64,000 nucleotides of DNA from Oceanospirillum linum (GCF_900182785.1 NZ_FXTS01000007.1:136811-200810), one strand, 5' to 3'; positions 41,518 through 51,118 are shown, numbered from the stretch's first letter. Numbers and translations are program-made. Notes: generated by a model from the sequence alone, not told the origin.

Positions 41518-42774
41518 ATGAATATCAAACAGTATATGCAGGAGATGGGTCAAAAAGCCCGTCTCGCCTCACGCGCTATCGCAAAAGCAGATACCGGCTT
41601 AAAAAACAAAGCCCTTCTGGCCACCGCAGATGCCCTGGATGCAGCCCGACCGATACTGGCCGCTGAAAATGAAAAAGACCTGGCAAATGGTCGTAACAAT
41701 GGTTTGGACAGCGCCCTTTTGGATCGTTTGGCACTGACTCCCAAGGTCATCGACACCATGATTGAAGGCTTACGTCAGGTTGCGGCTCTACCTGACCCTA
41801 TCGGTGAAATCACCGATATGAATTTTCGCCCGAGTGGTATTCAGCTAGGTAAAATGCGTGTTCCTCTTGGTGTCATTGGTATTATTTATGAATCCCGCCC
41901 TAACGTCACTGTGGAGGCGGCCAGCCTCTGCCTGAAGTCCGGAAATGCGGTGATACTTCGCGGTGGTTCTGAGGCCATTCATTCTAATCAGGCGATTGCC
42001 CGATGTATTGCCCAGGGGCTTGCGGCTGCGGATTTACCGGCGGCCACGGTTCAGGTTGTTGAGACGACTGACCGGGCTGCGGTAGGTGAGCTGATTACCA
42101 TGCCAGAATTTGTAGATGTGATTGTGCCCCGGGGTGGCAAGGGTCTGATTGAACGGGTTAGCAAAGATGCCTCCGTGCCTGTGATTAAGCATCTTGATGG
42201 TATCTGTCATGTCTATATTGATGATCAGGCCGATCTGGATAAGGCTGTTAAGATCGCCGTAAATGCTAAGACTCACCGCTATGGTACCTGTAATACTATG
42301 GAAACCTTGTTGGTAGCTGAGTCCGTTGCAGCAAAGGTACTGCCTTTGTTGGCAGAGGAGTATACGGCGAAAGGTGTTGAGCTGAGAGGCTGTGAGAAAA
42401 CCCGCGCTATTCTCGCCGATGCCATTCCGGCGACGGAAGAAGACTGGAGTACGGAGTATCTGGCCCCGATACTGGCGATCAAGGTGGTGTCATCTGCAGA
42501 TGAAGCGATTGATCACATTAATGATTTTGGTTCTCATCATACGGATGCCATTGTGACTGAAAATTACACCCTGGCGCGCCGTTTTCTGGCCGAGGTGGAC
42601 TCCAGCTCGGTGATGATCAATGCTTCGACCCGTTTCGCGGATGGGTTCGAGTATGGCTTAGGTGCTGAGATCGGTATCTCCACTGATAAAATTCATGCCC
42701 GTGGCCCGGTTGGTTTGGAAGGTCTGACCTCCCGGAAATATGTGGTCTTTGGTGATGGCCATATCCGTGACTAG
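41518..42774 (+). CDS. proA: Gamma-glutamyl phosphate reductase
   Basis: NADPH-dependent second step of proline synthesis. From the ATG at 41518 (MNIKQYMQEMGQKAR) the protein is 418 residues, the family length. Motifs: PLGVIGIIYESRPNVTVEAASLCLKSGNAVILRGG, VIVPRGGKGLI and the catalytic cysteine in KTHRYGTCNTMETLLV; it ends FTSRKYVVFGDG-like (LTSRKYVVFGDG). An open upstream extension to 41452 is disregarded. A terminator separates it from nadD, though the order proA-nadD is that of Pseudomonas. Confidence 0.97.
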   Translation: MNIKQYMQEMGQKARLASRAIAKADTGLKNKALLATADALDAARPILAAENEKDLANGRNNGLDSALLDRLALTPKVIDTMIEGLRQVAALPDPIGEITDMNFRPSGIQLGKMRVPLGVIGIIYESRPNVTVEAASLCLKSGNAVILRGGSEAIHSNQAIARCIAQGLAAADLPAATVQVVETTDRAAVGELITMPEFVDVIVPRGGKGLIERVSKDASVPVIKHLDGICHVYIDDQADLDKAVKIAVNAKTHRYGTCNTMETLLVAESVAAKVLPLLAEEYTAKGVELRGCEKTRAILADAIPATEEDWSTEYLAPILAIKVVSSADEAIDHINDFGSHHTDAIVTENYTLARRFLAEVDSSSVMINASTRFADGFEYGLGAEIGISTDKIHARGPVGLEGLTSRKYVVFGDGHIRD

Positions 42775-42794
42775 CTGTAGCGTCGCGTTATCAG

Positions 42795-42821
42795 CGGCAG
42801 GTCAGTAGGCCTGCCGTTTTT
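42795..42821 (+). terminator. Terminator after proA
   Basis: CGGCAGG (42795-42801), 8-base loop, CCTGCCG (42810-42816), then TTTTT. Confidence 0.88.
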
Positions 42822-42863
42822 GTATCTGCAATGACTCTAACTTAAATAGTTTCTGATAATCTT

Positions 42864-43520
42864 ATGCCTGATAAACCTGATGTTATCGCTGTGATGGGGG
42901 GGACTTTTGACCCGGTTCATAATGGGCATCTTCGATCAGCTCTGGAGCTGAGGCAGCTATTGGCGCTGGATGAAGTTCGTTTGGTTCCCTGTCATCAAAC
43001 TCCACATCGAGAACAGCCTCAAAGAAGCAGCCAGCAGAGACTGCATATGCTCGACCTGGCTGTTGCTGGTGAAGCCGGGCTGTATATCGATGACCGGGAG
43101 CTCCGTCTTGATCAGCCTTCCTATTCGGTTTTGACGCTACAGGGGCTGCGTAAAGAGCTGGGTGATGAGGCTGTGCTTTGTTGGGTTATGGGGGTTGATG
43201 CGTTTGCCCACTTTACCTCCTGGTATAAGTGGCGGGAAATTCTAACGCTGGCCAATCTTATTATAATGACACGTCCGGGTTTTGAATTAGTCTCAGGCTC
43301 AGAAGAGAAAAGGCTTTGGCAGGAGCGTGCCGTTGAGGTGTCTGAACTGTATCTGCACCCTTTCGGGAAAGTTCTGCCCGTCAGCCTGCCCTCGCAGCTG
43401 GAAATTTCTGCAACCTATATCCGTCAGCAGTTATCACAGGGACAATCTGTGCGCTACCTGCTCCCTGATTCGGTTATCAACTATATCGGGACCCATAAGC
43501 TGTATGTCAAAGTGTCCTGA
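42864..43520 (+). CDS. nadD: Nicotinate-nucleotide adenylyltransferase
   Basis: Joins nicotinate mononucleotide and ATP to form deamido-NAD in NAD synthesis. The 218-residue protein has the nucleotidyltransferase motif MGGTFDPVHNGH (11-22) and the C-terminal ISATYIRQQL motif, with the expected LVPCHQTPHR segment binding substrate. It precedes rsfS in the conserved cell-envelope block. Confidence 0.95.
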   Translation: MPDKPDVIAVMGGTFDPVHNGHLRSALELRQLLALDEVRLVPCHQTPHREQPQRSSQQRLHMLDLAVAGEAGLYIDDRELRLDQPSYSVLTLQGLRKELGDEAVLCWVMGVDAFAHFTSWYKWREILTLANLIIMTRPGFELVSGSEEKRLWQERAVEVSELYLHPFGKVLPVSLPSQLEISATYIRQQLSQGQSVRYLLPDSVINYIGTHKLYVKVS

Positions 43521-43664
43521 TCCTTTCGGTATTTGAGCGCGTTTTTTTGCCTGATGTTAAACTAATGTCTCTTTTTATGGCTTTTGGCGTGAGTTTTTAC
43601 AGGGAAATGAACATTAAGGCTACAAAGCTGCTCTAACTTGTAAGACAATTGAGTTCTTATTTGA

Positions 43665-43695
43665 TTAATCCTGAATTCGTCTGGTTAATCCTGAA
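43665..43695 (+). repeat. Direct repeat TTAATCCTGAA, 20-base period
   Basis: Two copies of TTAATCCTGAA (43665-43675 and 43685-43695) just upstream of the rsfS ribosome site. Spacing of two helical turns would suit paired protein binding, but a small local duplication is equally possible. Confidence 0.4.
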
Positions 43696-43708
43696 AATCT
43701 GAGGTCCT

Positions 43709-44086
43709 ATGCAAACAGAACAACTCAAGCAGCTGGTTATTGACTCGCTGGAAGAGATGAAGGGTAACGATATTGTGGTGCTTGATGTCAGAGGCAATAC
43801 AAGTGTTACCGATTTTATGGTTATCGCCAGCGGTACATCTAACCGCCATGTGGCCTCCATGGCTAATAATGTGGTGGTGAATGTTAAAGAGCAGGGCGTT
43901 CGTCCGCTGGGCGTGGAAGGTCAGACCGGTAGTGAGTGGGTTCTGGTGGATTTGGGGGGTATTGTTGTTCATATCATGCAGCCAGCAACCCGCCAATTCT
44001 ATGACCTTGAGCGTCTCTGGAGTGATTTACCGGAGGATTCTGTTGTGGAGTCCGGAATCCAGGAGTCGTCGGAGAGCCATTCTTGA
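43709..44086 (+). CDS. rsfS: Ribosomal silencing factor RsfS
   Basis: Binds ribosomal protein L14 and blocks subunit joining in starved cells. The 125-residue protein has the RsfS/Iojap core: DIVVLDVRGNTSVTDFMVIASGTSNRHVASMANNV and EGQTGSEWVLVDLGGIVVHIM, ending in the FYDLERLW motif. A GAGGTCC ribosome site precedes the ATG. Its stop overlaps the rlmH start. Confidence 0.96.
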   Translation: MQTEQLKQLVIDSLEEMKGNDIVVLDVRGNTSVTDFMVIASGTSNRHVASMANNVVVNVKEQGVRPLGVEGQTGSEWVLVDLGGIVVHIMQPATRQFYDLERLWSDLPEDSVVESGIQESSESHS

Positions 44087-44550
44087 GGATCAAGCTTATT
44101 GCAGTGGGCACTAAAATGCCCAAGTGGGTAGAGCAAGGCTACGAAGAGTATGCTAAACGTCTGCCCCGGGAGTTTTCTCTGGAATTGATGGAGATTGCTC
44201 CCGGCAATCGCGGTAAGAACGCTGATATTGAGCGTGCAATCCGAAAAGAAGGTGAGCTGATGATGTCTAAGATCAGCTCATCTGACCATGTGGTTGCTCT
44301 CGAAGTACTCGGGAAAACATGGTCGACGGAGCAGCTGGCAAAAGAAGCTGAAGGCTGGCAAATGCTCGGTCGTGATGTTTGTCTGCTGGTTGGTGGCCCT
44401 GAAGGCCTTGCCCAGGAGTGTAAACAAAGAGCAAATCAGCAATGGTCACTATCGCCTCTCACACTGCCACACCCTATGGTGAGGCTCCTGTTAGCGGAGC
44501 AGGTTTACCGGGCCTGGAGTGTTATTCAGGGGCACCCTTATCATCGCTAA
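44083..44550 (+). CDS. rlmH: 23S rRNA pseudouridine-1915 N3-methyltransferase
   Basis: SPOUT methyltransferase that modifies helix 69 of 23S rRNA. The 155-residue protein has the family start MRIKLIAVGTKMPKWVEQGYEEY, LLVGGPEGL and the C-terminal knot LSPLTLPHPMVRLLLAEQVYRAWSVIQGHPYHR. The start codon is TTG at 44083, overlapping the rsfS stop (TTGA); no ATG gives the conserved N-terminus, so translational coupling is likely. Confidence 0.95.
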   Translation: MRIKLIAVGTKMPKWVEQGYEEYAKRLPREFSLELMEIAPGNRGKNADIERAIRKEGELMMSKISSSDHVVALEVLGKTWSTEQLAKEAEGWQMLGRDVCLLVGGPEGLAQECKQRANQQWSLSPLTLPHPMVRLLLAEQVYRAWSVIQGHPYHR

Positions 44551-44583
44551 AACTCTCATCTTTCCAAGAACGGTGATAACCGG

Positions 44584-46464
44584 ATGTCTGAAAAACGCAC
44601 ACTGAAAAACCTCGACCTTGAATACCGTCTTTTCAAGGAACGGATCTTTGTCGCTTTTGCCATCGTTATCCTTCTTGTTATGGTACTTGTTTCCCGCATG
44701 GTTTATCTGCAGGTATACCAGTACGACGTCTATAGTACCAAGTCCGATAAAAACAGAATGCACGTAAGGGCTATTCCCCCGACCCGAGGCCTTATCTTTG
44801 ATGGCAAAGGGCGTGTATTGGCAGAAAACCTGCCCAGTTATAACCTGATGTTTGTTCGTGAGCAGGCGAAAGATATTCAAGGTGTACTGAACACTCTGTC
44901 GGAGGTTCTGGAACTGAGTGAAACTCAGCAAAAAGAGATTGCCGAGCAGACTTATAGCCAGCGCCGGCCATTCCACTCCGCCCTTCTGTTAAGCCAGCTA
45001 ACAGAAGAACAGATCGCTAAAATTTCTGTCAATCGTTATCGTCTTCCTGGTGTTGAGATTGAAGCTCAGCTGATTCGCCACTATCCGTATGGACCGATGA
45101 CAGCTCATGTTCTGGGCTATGTTTCCCGTATTAGTGAGCTGGATCTTAAGAAAGTTGACCGTTCTCAGTATGCGGGGACTTACTATATTGGAAAGAGTGG
45201 AATTGAGCGTCAGTATGAAGAGACCCTGCATGGAAAAGTGGGGGTTCAAACGGTTGAGACCAATGCCCGCGGGCGGGTGCTAAGTATTCTGGATGAGACT
45301 TTACCTGAGCCAGGAAAATCCCTGAAGCTACACCTGGATGCTGATCTTCAGTATGCCGCGATGCGTGCACTATCCGGCTTTCGTGGCTCTATCGTGGCTA
45401 TTGAGCCTAAAACAGGCGGTATCCTGGCGATCGCCAGCACGCCAAGTTTTGATCCTAATCTATTTGTTTCCGGTATTGACGGCAAGACCTATAAAGAGTT
45501 GATTACCTCCCGTGACCTGCCCATGTTTAACCGGAGTATCCGGGGGAACTATCCTCCTGCTTCAACTATTAAAGCTTTTATGGCAATTGCCGGGCTTGAA
45601 GAGGGGATTGTCACTCAGGACTTTACCATTGAAGACCCCGGCTGGTTTCAGTTACCAAATGATGATCGTTATTACCGCAACTGGAAGCGGATTGGGCACG
45701 GTACAGTGGACTTGAGAAAAGCGATTGTGGTTTCAAACGATACCTACTTTTATAACCTGGCCTACAATTTAGGCATTGATCGTATTTATCCCTTTATGCA
45801 GCGTTTTGGATTTGGTTTGAATACAGCACTGGATATACCTCAGGCCTCTCCAGGGCTTATGCCAAGTCGCGACTGGAAACGCACCAAACGGAAGTCTCCC
45901 TGGTTTCCGGGTGAAACACTAAGTGTTGGAATTGGCCAGGGGTATTGGCAGGCAACGCCCCTGCAGATTGCGACGTCAATGGCGGTGCTGGCTAACAGGG
46001 GTAAGTGGGTACAGCCCCGATTGGTAAAAAGTATTGATAGTAAAGACGTCGCCGCTGATAACAAAGAATCTCCAAAAGATATCGTGCTATCCGATGAGCG
46101 TTACTGGGACATCGCTATAGAAGCTATGGTTGATGTGGTTCATAGTGGAACGGGGACAGCGCGACGGATCGGTAAGCGGGTTGACTATACCATTGCAGGT
46201 AAAACCGGTACCGCTCAGGTAAAAAGCATCAAACAAGACGAAGTTTACGATGAAAGCAAACTGGCCGAGCGCCACCGGGATCATGCAATGTTTGCCGGTT
46301 TTGCTCCGGCCCATGATCCGAAAATTGCATTGGCGGTCATCGTAGAAAATGCGGGTAGCGGCAGCACGACAGCCGCACCCATCGCTCAGATGGTTTTTGA
46401 TGCTTACCTGAAAAAAGAGCGTGGTCTGAGGCTGACTGACTCAGCGGGCGGAGGAAAACAGTGA
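44584..46464 (+). CDS. mrdA: Penicillin-binding protein 2
   Basis: Transpeptidase of the elongasome that maintains rod shape. The 626-residue protein has one N-terminal membrane segment (about 21-42), a dimerisation domain beginning with the RAIPPTRGLIFDGKGRVLAEN motif (about 63-83), and a transpeptidase domain with the active Ser327 in PPASTIK (324-330), an SND motif, and KTGTAQ. The rodA start overlaps its stop. Confidence 0.96.
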   Translation: MSEKRTLKNLDLEYRLFKERIFVAFAIVILLVMVLVSRMVYLQVYQYDVYSTKSDKNRMHVRAIPPTRGLIFDGKGRVLAENLPSYNLMFVREQAKDIQGVLNTLSEVLELSETQQKEIAEQTYSQRRPFHSALLLSQLTEEQIAKISVNRYRLPGVEIEAQLIRHYPYGPMTAHVLGYVSRISELDLKKVDRSQYAGTYYIGKSGIERQYEETLHGKVGVQTVETNARGRVLSILDETLPEPGKSLKLHLDADLQYAAMRALSGFRGSIVAIEPKTGGILAIASTPSFDPNLFVSGIDGKTYKELITSRDLPMFNRSIRGNYPPASTIKAFMAIAGLEEGIVTQDFTIEDPGWFQLPNDDRYYRNWKRIGHGTVDLRKAIVVSNDTYFYNLAYNLGIDRIYPFMQRFGFGLNTALDIPQASPGLMPSRDWKRTKRKSPWFPGETLSVGIGQGYWQATPLQIATSMAVLANRGKWVQPRLVKSIDSKDVAADNKESPKDIVLSDERYWDIAIEAMVDVVHSGTGTARRIGKRVDYTIAGKTGTAQVKSIKQDEVYDESKLAERHRDHAMFAGFAPAHDPKIALAVIVENAGSGSTTAAPIAQMVFDAYLKKERGLRLTDSAGGGKQ

Positions 46465-47609
46465 GTACACGTGATTTTTTGCACCGGTTGCCAGGGGCTG
46501 CTAATGCATTCCAGCGTCCTGCTGGTTGGCTGGAACGGATCCATATCGATTTCTGGATGCTGATGATTCTGTTTGTTCTCATCAGTTGCGGCCTTTTTGT
46601 ACTTTATAGTGCATCTGGTGAGAGCCTGCATGATGTCGAACGCCAGGGGATGCGTTTTCTTGTGGCTCTGGCAGGCATGTTTATTATTGCTCAGATTGAG
46701 CCGCGGCACCTGCAGCGCTGGACGCCTGTTTTTTACCTGGCCGGGGCCGTTCTTTTACTGGCTGTTTTACTGTTTGGTGTTGGTGCAAAAGGGGCGCAGC
46801 GCTGGATTCAGATACCGGGCATTGGTTTTCGCTTTCAGCCATCGGAAATTATGAAGCTGGCGATGCCGATGATGGTTGCCTGGTTTCTGGCTAATCGACC
46901 TTTACCCCCGGGTTGGAAACATTTATTGATTTCAGCTGTCATTATTGGGATACCCGTGTTGATGATTGCCCGGCAGCCTGATTTAGGAACTTCGCTTTTG
47001 GTAGCCGCTGCTGCTGTTTTCGTTGTGCTGCTGGCGGGGTTGAGCTGGAAACTGATCGGCGGTTTTATTGTCCTCGGCATTTCCGCACTACCGGCACTCT
47101 GGTATGTGATGCATGATTATCAACGTCAGCGAGTACTGACTTTCCTTAACCCGGAGATTGATCCTTTAGGTTCTGGCTGGAACATCATTCAGTCAAAAAC
47201 AGCCATTGGTTCTGGCGGTGTTTATGGGAAGGGGTGGCTTCAGGGAACCCAGTCGCAACTTGAGTTTCTTCCTGAACGGCATACGGATTTTATTATCGCT
47301 GTACTGGCTGAAGAGTTTGGCCTGGTTGGTATTGGCCTCATTCTGTTGGCCTACCTTGCGATTATTGGCCGCGGGCTCTTTATTGCATTAAATGCTCAGG
47401 ATACCTACGGCCGTTTAGTGGCTGGCAGTATTACACTGACATTTTTTGTCTATGTGTTCGTTAATATTGGTATGGTCAGTGGGTTATTGCCAGTGGTGGG
47501 GGTTCCGCTACCTCTGGTGAGTTATGGCGGCACTTCTATTGTTACTTTGATGGCAGGATTCGGGATTCTGATGTCGATTCACACCCATCGAAGCTTAGTT
47601 CGAAAGTAA
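46461..47609 (+). CDS. rodA: Rod-shape peptidoglycan glycosyltransferase RodA
   Basis: SEDS-family polymerase that works with PBP2 in lateral wall growth. The 382-residue protein has about ten membrane helices with the SEDS landmarks KGAQRWIQIPGIGFRFQPSEIMKLAMP, ARQPDLGTSLLV, the loop LNPEIDPLGSGWNIIQSKTAIGSGGVYGKGW...LPERHTDFI (with the conserved Asp region) and the LPLVSYGGTSIV end. The start is a GTG at 46461 overlapping the mrdA stop (GTGA). Confidence 0.96.
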   Translation: MSTRDFLHRLPGAANAFQRPAGWLERIHIDFWMLMILFVLISCGLFVLYSASGESLHDVERQGMRFLVALAGMFIIAQIEPRHLQRWTPVFYLAGAVLLLAVLLFGVGAKGAQRWIQIPGIGFRFQPSEIMKLAMPMMVAWFLANRPLPPGWKHLLISAVIIGIPVLMIARQPDLGTSLLVAAAAVFVVLLAGLSWKLIGGFIVLGISALPALWYVMHDYQRQRVLTFLNPEIDPLGSGWNIIQSKTAIGSGGVYGKGWLQGTQSQLEFLPERHTDFIIAVLAEEFGLVGIGLILLAYLAIIGRGLFIALNAQDTYGRLVAGSITLTFFVYVFVNIGMVSGLLPVVGVPLPLVSYGGTSIVTLMAGFGILMSIHTHRSLVRK

Positions 47610-47645
47610 TCTCTCAGAGTTTTGAGAGGAGATTAATGTTTTTTA
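47598..47645 (+). terminator. Weak terminator-like hairpin after rodA
   Basis: AATCTCTCA and TGAGAGGAGATT can pair with a bulge just past the rodA stop, followed by GTTTTTTAT. It may lower readthrough into mltB rather than stop it. Confidence 0.4.
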
Positions 47646-47708
47646 TTTGCTTGTTTTGTTAGAGTGCACAAAATATAAGCAAGCTTATTCAGTTTTGGAC
47701 GTGACAGC

Positions 47709-48755
47709 ATGAGACATCTGATGAATATCAAAACCACTTTATATCGTTGGTTTGGACGTAGCTCCATTGCAGCGTTGGCCTTTGTTCCGATAGGCTGCGC
47801 CACTGCCAATACACCGGAGCAACCAACGCAGACTGAATACGAGCGTAATGTACTGATTGAAGATTTTGTTACCGAGATGGTTCGTGATCACGGCTTTACA
47901 CCATCTGCTTTGAAAACTGTTCTGGATAAAGCAGAGAAGAAGCAGAGTATTCTGGATGCGATCTCCCGTCCGGCAGAAAAGACCTTAGAGTGGAAAGATT
48001 ATCGCAAGATTTTTATTACCGATAAACGTATTACTGGTGGTGTTCGCTTTATGCGTAAACACCGGGTCGTTCTTGAACGCGCTGAAATGATTTACGGTGT
48101 CCCGAAAGAAATTATCACTGCGATTATCGGTGTCGAGACTTACTATGGACGCATGGCAGGTAACTATAGGGTTGTCGATGCTTTAAGCACTCTGGCTTTT
48201 GACTATCCACCCCGTGCTGAATTTTTCCGTGGTCAGCTAAAAGAGTATTTTATTCTGGCGCGTGAAGAGAGTATCGACCCGTTGTCTATTAAAGGATCTT
48301 ATGCCGGCGCCATGGGGTATGGTCAATTTATTCCAAGCAGTTATCGTAATTTTGCCGTCGACTTTGACGGTGATAAAAAGCGTGATATCTGGAATAACCC
48401 AACGGATGCCATTGGTAGTGTTGCTAATTATTTCAAAGAGCACCACTGGCAGACAGGTGAGCCCGTCGTTGTCCCTGCTACCGTTCAGGGCGATGCTTAC
48501 AGCGAGTTTGTTAACACGAGTCTGAAGCCAGAGCTTTCGGTTCAGGAATTGGCTGAAAAGGGGTTTACACCAAAGGATCGTCGTCGTTACTCCGGTATGG
48601 CTACAGCTATGGAACTGCAGGGTGAAAAGGGTGTTGAGCATTGGTTAGGGCTCAGGAATTTTTACGTAATTACCCGCTATAATCACAGTAGGCTTTATGC
48701 GATGGCCGTGTATCAATTAAGTCAGAAAATAAAGCAAGCAGACCAGCAGGGATAG
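47709..48755 (+). CDS. mltB: Membrane-bound lytic murein transglycosylase B
   Basis: Cleaves peptidoglycan glycan strands with anhydro-bond formation. The 348-residue precursor has a signal sequence ending at a cysteine (FVPIGC, Cys30), probably lipidated although Pro at -3 makes the lipobox imperfect. The catalytic Glu lies in AIIGVETYYGRMAG; other landmarks are LDALSTLAFDYPPRAEFFRGQL-like (VDALSTLAFDYPPRAEF), SYAGAMGYGQFIPSSYRNFAVDFDGD and IGSVANYF. A 14-base dyad ATAAGC-AA-GCTTAT (47675-47688) lies in its upstream region. Confidence 0.93.
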   Translation: MRHLMNIKTTLYRWFGRSSIAALAFVPIGCATANTPEQPTQTEYERNVLIEDFVTEMVRDHGFTPSALKTVLDKAEKKQSILDAISRPAEKTLEWKDYRKIFITDKRITGGVRFMRKHRVVLERAEMIYGVPKEIITAIIGVETYYGRMAGNYRVVDALSTLAFDYPPRAEFFRGQLKEYFILAREESIDPLSIKGSYAGAMGYGQFIPSSYRNFAVDFDGDKKRDIWNNPTDAIGSVANYFKEHHWQTGEPVVVPATVQGDAYSEFVNTSLKPELSVQELAEKGFTPKDRRRYSGMATAMELQGEKGVEHWLGLRNFYVITRYNHSRLYAMAVYQLSQKIKQADQQG

Positions 48756-48769
48756 GTGAGATAGAGTCG

Positions 48770-49621
48770 ATGGCAGCCAGATCAATCTCTGCATCTGTAA
48801 ATCAGGGGCAGGCGTTTCGCCGGTATTACGGTGTTTTGTTTACTTTGCTGGCTTTTTTGGCAGGTTGTAGCATGTCACCTTCCGGCTCGCGCTATGAACT
48901 CCAGCAGGACGCAGCACCGGATGATGTTTTTGATATGAATAAGATCAAAGACTTAGATCCGGTTTATGAGCCCCCAAGCCCCGCTGGAAATAGATCACCC
49001 TATTCTGTCTGGGGAAAAAGCTATACCGTACTGCCATCCAGCAAGGGATATAAAGCTGAAGGCACCGCCTCCTGGTATGGTAAGAAGTTTCATGGATATC
49101 ACACATCAAATGGTGAGATTTATGATATGTATCAGCTGTCTGCTGCACATAAAAGCTTACCTCTCCCTTCCTATGTTCTGGTGACTCACCTGACTAACGG
49201 AAAGCAGGTTCTTGTGCGGGTTAATGACCGCGGCCCCTTCCATGATGACAGGCTGATTGATCTTTCTTACGCAGCGGCGGCCCGGCTTGATATGTTGGCA
49301 ACGGGCACAGCTCCTGTCAGGATTGAGGCCATAGATCCCGTAAAATGGAACAGTGGTATTGATCCCTCGATCAATCAGCTTCAACCCCCAGTGCTTGTTC
49401 AGGTCGCGGCGATGAGCAAATCTGAATCTGCACTCAGGCTGGGGCAACAGTTAGAGGCGGGAACCGGCCAGGCGATGAAGGTACTTCCTGCTCAGGTGAA
49501 CGGGCGGTTACTGTACAAAGTTCAGCTGGGTCCTGTTGAATCCCGTTCTGAGCTTCAGCGTTTGATTCATCAGCTATCGGACGATGGTTTTGTCAGGCCG
49601 ATCATCATCCCTATCCCCTGA
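48770..49621 (+). CDS. rlpA: Septal/rare lipoprotein A (RlpA) with SPOR domain
   Basis: Outer-membrane lipoprotein lytic transglycosylase that acts on denuded septal glycans in Pseudomonas. The 283-residue precursor has a lipobox ending at Cys33 (FLAGC), a double-psi beta-barrel domain (about 95-185: GTASWYGKKFHGYHTSNGEIYDMYQLSAAHKSLPLPSYVLVTH, VNDRGPFHDDRLIDLSYAAA) and a C-terminal SPOR domain (about 205-280) that binds denuded glycan. It lies 14 bases after mltB. Confidence 0.94.
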   Translation: MAARSISASVNQGQAFRRYYGVLFTLLAFLAGCSMSPSGSRYELQQDAAPDDVFDMNKIKDLDPVYEPPSPAGNRSPYSVWGKSYTVLPSSKGYKAEGTASWYGKKFHGYHTSNGEIYDMYQLSAAHKSLPLPSYVLVTHLTNGKQVLVRVNDRGPFHDDRLIDLSYAAAARLDMLATGTAPVRIEAIDPVKWNSGIDPSINQLQPPVLVQVAAMSKSESALRLGQQLEAGTGQAMKVLPAQVNGRLLYKVQLGPVESRSELQRLIHQLSDDGFVRPIIIPIP

Positions 49622-49807
49622 TAAGCCTCAGAATGAACTTTGGTCCTGTTGGCCAGTCTGATTAGGCGTACTTATGCTCCGTTGTGGTGCTAGGTGCGCT
49701 TTTGGTACGGCATGGTATACTTGCCGGTTTTAATAGCATTGCTCTTTTTTGGGGCGGTGGACATACACGCAGTATCCTGCATTTTAAAAGGTTAAGAGTT
49801 AGTCATC

Positions 49808-50974
49808 ATGAGGATTTTTAGACAAATTCGTGCAAAAGCAGTGGTTATCTTCTCGATTCTGGGGCTAATACTATCGGTGACAGCCCAGGCAGCTCTGATA
49901 CCCGCTCCGCCGAAGCTTGCTGCTAAATCCTATATTTTGATTGATGCTGATAGCGGCCGTGTACTGGTCGAGCATAATGCAGATAAACAACTCCCTCCGG
50001 CCAGTTTGACTAAAATGATGACTGCTTATTTGGTCGAGTCCGAGGTTTCCAAAGGAAACCTGAGTCCGGAAGATAAAGTGCGGGTCAGTGTTAAGGCCTG
50101 GAAAGCGCCAGGCTCGCGTATGTTTATCAAAGAGGGCGATTTTGTTGTTATCGAGGATCTGCTTAAAGGTATTATTATTCAGTCAGGCAATGATGCCAGT
50201 ATTGCTGTAGCGGAGCATATTGGTGGCAGTGAAGAAGCTTTTGCTGACCTGATGACTCAGCATGCGAAGATGATGGGTATGAAAAATACTCAGTTTTTGA
50301 ATGCTACCGGCTTGCCTGGTAAAGGGCACTACTCTACAGCCCATGATTTGGCTCTTTTAGCTAACCGCATTATTAAAGACTTCCCGGATCTGTATAGCGT
50401 CTACTCGCAACAGTATTTCACCTACAATGGTATCCGTCAGGCGAATCGTAACCGTCTGTTGTGGCGCGATAAATCCGTCGACGGCTTGAAAACCGGTCAT
50501 ACTGATGAGGCTGGCTACTGCCTTGTTTCTTCAGCAAAACGCGGTGATATGCGTCTGATCTCTGTGGTTATGGGAACCAGCAGTGAAGAAGCACGCGCCC
50601 GTGAGAGTCAGAAATTACTGGCTTATGGTTTTCGTTACTTTGAAACGCTGGAGCCCTATTCCGCCGGTACGGTGCTGAATGAACCGAAAGTTTGGGGCGG
50701 TCAGCAACCTGATGTGAAATTGGGTATCCGCGAAAATCTGAATATTACAATTCCCCGAGGCCAGGCTAAGCGACTGACAGCTAAACTCAATGTTAACAAA
50801 GTGATTAAAGCTCCGGTTACAGAAGGGCAGTCGATGGGCGTGCTTCAGATTAGTCTTGATGGTGACGTTTTAGCGGAGCGTCCCCTGGTCGCCTTAGAGT
50901 CGGTAGAACAAGGTGGTTTCTTTAAGCGTCTCTGGGATAGTATCGTGCTATTTTTTAAAGGACTGCTGGACTAG
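49808..50974 (+). CDS. dacA: D-alanyl-D-alanine carboxypeptidase (PBP5/6 type)
   Basis: Trims the terminal D-Ala of peptidoglycan stem peptides; periplasmic, attached to the inner membrane. The 388-residue precursor has a signal peptide ending at AQA (about residue 29), the SLTK active-site tetrad in PPASLTKMMTAYL, SGNDAS, and KTGHTDEAGY, plus a PBP5 C-terminal beta domain and an amphipathic end (FFKRLWDSIVLFFKGLLD) that anchors to the membrane. It is followed by a hairpin-rich stretch and then a terminator. Confidence 0.96.
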   Translation: MRIFRQIRAKAVVIFSILGLILSVTAQAALIPAPPKLAAKSYILIDADSGRVLVEHNADKQLPPASLTKMMTAYLVESEVSKGNLSPEDKVRVSVKAWKAPGSRMFIKEGDFVVIEDLLKGIIIQSGNDASIAVAEHIGGSEEAFADLMTQHAKMMGMKNTQFLNATGLPGKGHYSTAHDLALLANRIIKDFPDLYSVYSQQYFTYNGIRQANRNRLLWRDKSVDGLKTGHTDEAGYCLVSSAKRGDMRLISVVMGTSSEEARARESQKLLAYGFRYFETLEPYSAGTVLNEPKVWGGQQPDVKLGIRENLNITIPRGQAKRLTAKLNVNKVIKAPVTEGQSMGVLQISLDGDVLAERPLVALESVEQGGFFKRLWDSIVLFFKGLLD

Positions 50975-50982
50975 AAATTTAA

Positions 50983-51111
50983 ACCTGATGCCCATATATC
51001 TGTCGGGAAGCAATTCAGGTCGTTAAACGATAAAGACCAACTGGATTAGTTGGTGAAAACCAAAGACAATAAGAGTCCTTGGTTGACTGTTGATGCCGGT
51101 CTGCTGCCGGC
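50983..51111 (+). ncRNA. Candidate structured RNA between dacA and ybeD
   Basis: Several hairpins follow one another in the 145 bases before the terminator at 51119: ACCTGA (50983-50988)/TCAGGT (51015-51020); ACCAACT (51036-51042)/AGTTGGT (51048-51054); AACCAA plus GAC (51058-51067)/GTC plus TTGGTT (51075-51084); GCCGG (51095-51099)/CCGGC (51107-51111). It could be a processed 3' UTR RNA, an independent small RNA, or a chance run. No known family is recognised. Confidence 0.35.
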
Positions 51112-51118
51112 TTAGAGG

